A DNA stretch of 8,788 nucleotides from JBJXFY01 sp046155815 (GTDB lineage: Bacteria; Verrucomicrobiota; Verrucomicrobiia; Limisphaerales; CAIMTB01): contig JBJXFY010000407.1 in NCBI GenBank assembly GCA_046155815.1, positions 1 to 8,788 on the forward strand, given 5' to 3'. Positions within the stretch are counted from its first letter, which is position 1. The number at the start of each line of letters is the position of its first letter. This document shows, piece by piece, positions 6,075 to 8,788 of this stretch. The notes beneath the pieces are model-generated. The model did not search any database. It saw only the letters and a list, made by a program, of their open reading frames with translations, and was not told where the DNA came from. The translations under genes were made by a program, and so were the position numbers.

Positions 6075-7520
6075 TCAGCCTGTTGCTCCTTCACGCCGCC
6101 CTGCCCCGCCCGCCGAGGGGGCCAAGCCCGGCAGGCGCCCAAACCGCTGGAACGACTCCGCCGGCAGGCCGAGCGCCTGTTTCAGGCGCAGATCCCGCAG
6201 GAACAGATTTTTCTGCCCCATCAATCCGACGAGCGTCAGGGGATGCAGCCGATGCCAGAAGACCAGCGCGTTCGCCGGAAAGGGCCAGTCGCTGGCGTGG
6301 AGGATGCGCGGCAGCACCTCCGGCGTCCCCACGATTTCAGGGAGGCACCGCCAGCGGAACTGCGACCCCAGCACCGCCGTGTCCGCGTACAGCCGGGGAT
6401 GCTTCGCGGCCAGCGCCACGAAGTCGGGGAAGTGATCCTCCGCCGGCGGATCGAAGAACGCCCGCGTCCCGGAATGCGCGGCGATCACCGTGCAGCCTTC
6501 CTCCAGCGCCAGCGTGAGGAACCGCGGGTCGCCCAGCGTCTTGCTGGCGATCGGGGCCGAGTGCTCCGCGCCCGTGTGGACCATGATCCGCATGCCCTTC
6601 TCGGCGCACTTCCGGTAGAACGCCCGGAACTTCGGATCGCCGGGATTTACCGCCTGCGTGGGCGGATGGATTTTCAGCACGCGCGCGCCCTGCGCGAGGC
6701 AATAGTCCAGTTCCGCCTCCCAGTCCTTGCGCTGCGGGTTAAGCGACGGACACGGGATGAACAGGTCCGGATGGCGGGCGACCACGCGGAACAGATGCTC
6801 GTTCGGGACATAGACCGAGGTGTTGGCCCAATCCGGCTCGCCCGCCTCGGTGTAGCGGCTGTCCTGCGCCAGCAACACGACGCGGAAGGTTCCCAACGCC
6901 TCGCGCGCCTCCCGCGCCTGCCGCACCAGCGCCTCGACGTACAGCTCGTTCAGGTCGCCGGTGGACGGGATCCGGAGCAGCTTTGTGAGCAGGCCGTAGC
7001 TTGGGTTCGCCTTCTGCGCGGACGAAAGCCCGCACGTCTGCTTGTGGACCGGCGGCCAGCCCTGGTCGCCGAACAGGTGGGCGTGGGCGTCAATGGCTCC
7101 GGCCAGCGGGGCGGGTGCACGATGCGTGAGCCAGAGCACCGCTCCCGCTGCCACCAGCACCGCACCCGTGCCGGCCGCGATCTGTCCCCAACCCAGGACT
7201 CCTGCCACCGCCCGGACGGCTCCGGCGACCCCGGCCAGCACCCGGAAGGCGATCACCTGGAAAGCGACGCCCAGCCCCGCCCCCAGCCACAGAAAGCCGG
7301 GCAAGCCCGTCATGGGCTCGAATCGCCCCCAAATCGTGGCGGCCAGCGCGACTCCCAGCGAGGTGGGCAGACCAACCGTGAACAGCCAGAGCAGCCCCGC
7401 CACGGCGACGACAGGAGGGACGCCGAAGTTTGCGCCGATGCCGAGCGCGGCCCAGATGCCCAGGCTGATTGCGCTGGTGAGCAGGGCGAGGACCAGCGGT
7501 CGGCGGAGCGACCTCATCAT
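6075..7520 (-). CDS. Membrane-fused amidohydrolase (amidohydrolase_2-type TIM barrel)
   Basis: The 481-residue protein joins two parts. Residues 1 to about 135 hold four or five hydrophobic membrane segments (roughly 8-28, 36-64, 74-97 and 113-132). Residues of about 140-460 are a metal-dependent hydrolase barrel. The barrel opens with the metal motif I-D-A-H-A-H (143-148), then K283 and H285 in K-I-H-P-P, H315 in M-V-H-T-G, H349 in A-A-H-S-G-T, and D411 in H-A-S-D-W-P-F. This order (HxH, strand-4 Lys, two His, strand-8 Asp) matches the amidohydrolase superfamily, close to PF04909. Members hydrolyse or decarboxylate ring or amide substrates; the substrate here is unknown. The barrel directly follows the last helix, so its side of the membrane is not certain. 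The start has two tandem ATG codons and no clear ribosome binding site. It lies 34 bp after the alpha/beta hydrolase gene on the same strand, suggesting co-transcription. Confidence 0.86.
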   Translation of the reverse strand: MMRSLRRPLVLALLTSAISLGIWAALGIGANFGVPPVVAVAGLLWLFTVGLPTSLGVALAATIWGRFEPMTGLPGFLWLGAGLGVAFQVIAFRVLAGVAGAVRAVAGVLGWGQIAAGTGAVLVAAGAVLWLTHRAPAPLAGAIDAHAHLFGDQGWPPVHKQTCGLSSAQKANPSYGLLTKLLRIPSTGDLNELYVEALVRQAREAREALGTFRVVLLAQDSRYTEAGEPDWANTSVYVPNEHLFRVVARHPDLFIPCPSLNPQRKDWEAELDYCLAQGARVLKIHPPTQAVNPGDPKFRAFYRKCAEKGMRIMVHTGAEHSAPIASKTLGDPRFLTLALEEGCTVIAAHSGTRAFFDPPAEDHFPDFVALAAKHPRLYADTAVLGSQFRWRCLPEIVGTPEVLPRILHASDWPFPANALVFWHRLHPLTLVGLMGQKNLFLRDLRLKQALGLPAESFQRFGRLPGLAPSAGGAGRREGATG

Positions 7521-7554
7521 TTGAGAAGTCGGAGCGGCCAGCCTCGGGGCGGTT

Positions 7555-8544
7555 TCATTTCCGGGTTTCGCGCAGGGTGGTCAGCATCTCGCGGACGGCC
7601 GCGACGATTTGATCGGGACGGTGGAACTGAATGTCATGCTCCGTCGTGCCCGCGACGACGAGGCGGCTGCGATGCGAGATGTTGGTCAACACGTGCTGCG
7701 CTTCGATCCAGCCGGGGCCGCCGATCCAAGATCCGTTCGTGGCCCGGGCGGAATCCTGTTGCGTCGTGACCACGGTCACGGGCAGGTCGCCGAGGTGGCG
7801 CAGCGCCGCACGCACCTCCAGCCAGTTCGCCTGGCCGGTGAGTTCGTCATAGATCGCGTGCGTGCTCCGGGTGCGGTTGAGCATGGCCAGGCGGAACTCG
7901 CGCGCCGGCGGATCGTACGCCGGCTCCCGGATGATGCCGGGTGTGACCAGGCGCTGCGGACCAAGGAAGGCGAGGTGGTTGAGCACGGTGTAGAGCAGCG
8001 GCGTGGAGCCATCCATCTCGGCCCTCATGTCCAGGTCCGTGTTCAGGGCGTCCACCAGGATGAGGCCCACGACCTCGTCCGGGTGCCGGCTCGCGAAGTA
8101 TCGCAGGTTGAGGCCACCCCAGGAGTGTCCGAGCAGGACGAACGGCGGGCGCAGCCCGGCGTTGGCCAGCAGCGAGCGCAATTCCTCCACGACGTGCTGG
8201 GTGGTGCGGGGACGCGGCCCGGAATCGCTCCAGCCGTAGCCCGCCCGGTCGTAGGTGCAGACCTGGGCAAAGCTGGCGATCCCTCCGGCAACCGTCTCCC
8301 AATCGTAGGAGGCGCCGGACAAACCGGCGTCAATCACCACCGTGGGCGATCCCGCACCGCGGACGTGGACGTGCAGCCGATGCCCGCCCACATCCACCAG
8401 CCGGCCCGGCGGCGGATGTTGCCGCTCGATCCGCCGCGTCGCGATGGCCTGCCAGGCCGCGCCGGCCACCGCGAGCAGCACCAGTCCTGCGGCTCCGGCC
8501 AGCGCCACGCGGCGAAGCCAACTTCGGATGCGCGGTCGTTTCAT
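7555..8544 (-). CDS. Membrane-anchored alpha/beta hydrolase
   Basis: The 329-residue protein has a positively charged N-terminus and a single hydrophobic segment (about 12-35), most likely an uncleaved anchor with the enzyme domain outside the cytoplasm. The alpha/beta-hydrolase fold follows. It shows an oxyanion-region stretch I-D-A-G-L-S-G (71-77), C-T-Y-D-R-A-G-Y-G-W-S-D (96-107), the nucleophile elbow G-H-S-W-G-G with S141, and the catalytic histidine H303 in T-E-H-D-I-Q, followed by the usual R-P-D. D264 is a possible acid of the triad, but its placement is less sure. Such enzymes cleave esters, amides, epoxides or halides; the sequence does not say which. Translation is likely coupled to the acylase-type gene just upstream (6 bp between its stop and this ATG). 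Confidence 0.88.
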   Translation of the reverse strand: MKRPRIRSWLRRVALAGAAGLVLLAVAGAAWQAIATRRIERQHPPPGRLVDVGGHRLHVHVRGAGSPTVVIDAGLSGASYDWETVAGGIASFAQVCTYDRAGYGWSDSGPRPRTTQHVVEELRSLLANAGLRPPFVLLGHSWGGLNLRYFASRHPDEVVGLILVDALNTDLDMRAEMDGSTPLLYTVLNHLAFLGPQRLVTPGIIREPAYDPPAREFRLAMLNRTRSTHAIYDELTGQANWLEVRAALRHLGDLPVTVVTTQQDSARATNGSWIGGPGWIEAQHVLTNISHRSRLVVAGTTEHDIQFHRPDQIVAAVREMLTTLRETRK

Positions 8545-8550
8545 GGCGGT

Positions 8551-8788
8551 TCATTCCCTGGGTTGCAGGCGGAGGGTGTGTGTCGCCAGCCCCGGCAACA
8601 GCGGCATGGTCTCGCCCTTCACCCACGCCTCGTGTCCGGCGCGGAAGTTGGGGGAGAGAAAATGCCCGCTCTGGCCGCCGAGCATCTGGATCACGCCCTG
8701 GTCCTCATGGCCGGGTGAGACGACGAGGCGATTGACCGCTCGCTGCTCACCGCTGCCGATCCGCGGCATATCCTCGCCGCCACCAGAA
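8551..8788 (-). CDS. Penicillin acylase family protein, C-terminal fragment (cut by window edge)
   Basis: Only the last 78 residues are present; the frame is open to the right edge, so the N-terminus lies outside the window. The fragment reads through S-G-G-G-E, then R-L-V-V-S-P-G, then M-L-G-G-Q-S-G-H-F-L-S-P-N-F and a W-V-K-G-E-T-M-P-L segment, ending L-R-L-Q-P-R-E. This matches the C-terminal end of penicillin-acylase-type Ntn hydrolases as I recall it: an R-x-V-V-D-like strand, then G-G-Q-S-G-(N/H)-x-x-S-P-(H/N)-(Y/F), then W-x-x-G-x-x-x-P, and a final L-x-L-x-P strand. Family enzymes are periplasmic autoprocessed amidases acting on beta-lactams, acyl-homoserine lactones or other N-acyl compounds. 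The catalytic serine and signal peptide are not in view, so activity and substrate cannot be judged. It is first in the run of three hydrolase genes visible here. Confidence 0.78.
   Translation of the reverse strand, partial: SGGGEDMPRIGSGEQRAVNRLVVSPGHEDQGVIQMLGGQSGHFLSPNFRAGHEAWVKGETMPLLPGLATHTLRLQPRE
8555..8559 (-). promoter_or_regulatory. Ribosome binding site for the alpha/beta hydrolase gene
   Basis: On the minus strand AGGGA lies 10 nt before the ATG at 8544. It is embedded in the last codons of the preceding acylase-type gene. It is the clearest Shine-Dalgarno-like sequence I found before any start in this window and supports both the chosen start and translational coupling. Confidence 0.5.

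Noticed and set aside
6055..6079. Possible terminator hairpin at the amidohydrolase stop (GCTGAGCC with GGTTCAGC)
   Set aside because: In the minus-strand RNA, which is the relevant one, the stem has an A-C mismatch and there is no T-tract.
6243..7769. 508-codon plus-strand open frame across the amidohydrolase and into the alpha/beta hydrolase
   Set aside because: It crosses two real minus-strand genes, has an R/Q/H-rich low-complexity translation and no family motif; it is a GC-driven shadow.
7609..8718. 369-codon plus-strand open frame opposite the alpha/beta hydrolase
   Set aside because: The minus strand encodes the GHSWGG nucleophile elbow and the catalytic histidine in order. The plus-strand translation shows no domain.

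Overview
The window is GC-rich (about 70% by eye), gene-dense bacterial DNA. It holds seven protein-coding genes, two of them cut by the window edges. I see no rRNA, tRNA, CRISPR array or insertion sequence. The gene content is a CcsA-type cytochrome c assembly protein with a long N-terminal extension, a Tat-exported hydroxypyruvate-isomerase-like protein, a secreted GHL6-like glycosidase, and several anchored hydrolases. Together with the composition this suggests a member of the Verrucomicrobiota (Opitutaceae-like) or the wider PVC group. That placement is an inference from gene style, not from a marker gene.

Left part (1-2036): a system II cytochrome c maturation protein (CcsA/ResC type) on the plus strand enters from the left edge. 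It ends in a convergent intergenic gap almost filled by an imperfect palindrome of about 115 bp. Within the palindrome are four CTTTGNN heptads in tandem. This is the most distinctive non-coding structure in the window.

Middle part (2037-5188): a minus-strand Tat-exported TIM-barrel sugar isomerase-like protein and a plus-strand secreted glycoside-hydrolase-like protein diverge from a 110 bp gap. That gap contains a strong GC-rich palindrome, a candidate shared control site. The pair looks like a small extracytoplasmic carbohydrate-processing unit, but no substrate can be read from the sequence.

Right part (5189-8788): four genes lie on the minus strand. In order of transcription they are the C-terminal end of a penicillin-acylase-family Ntn hydrolase (cut by the right edge), a membrane-anchored alpha/beta hydrolase (6 bp gap), a TIM-barrel amidohydrolase fused to a multi-helix membrane domain (34 bp gap), and a class I SAM-dependent methyltransferase after 178 bp. 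The first three have operon-like spacing. All three are predicted hydrolases of the amide/ester type, and the two complete ones carry their own membrane segments, so they may form an envelope-associated hydrolytic cassette. The methyltransferase may have its own promoter and ends 18 bp from the convergent glycosidase gene.

I found no clearly new defence or mobile system. The observations most worth a second look are the heptad palindrome, the membrane-fused amidohydrolase within its three-hydrolase run, and the divergent palindrome.
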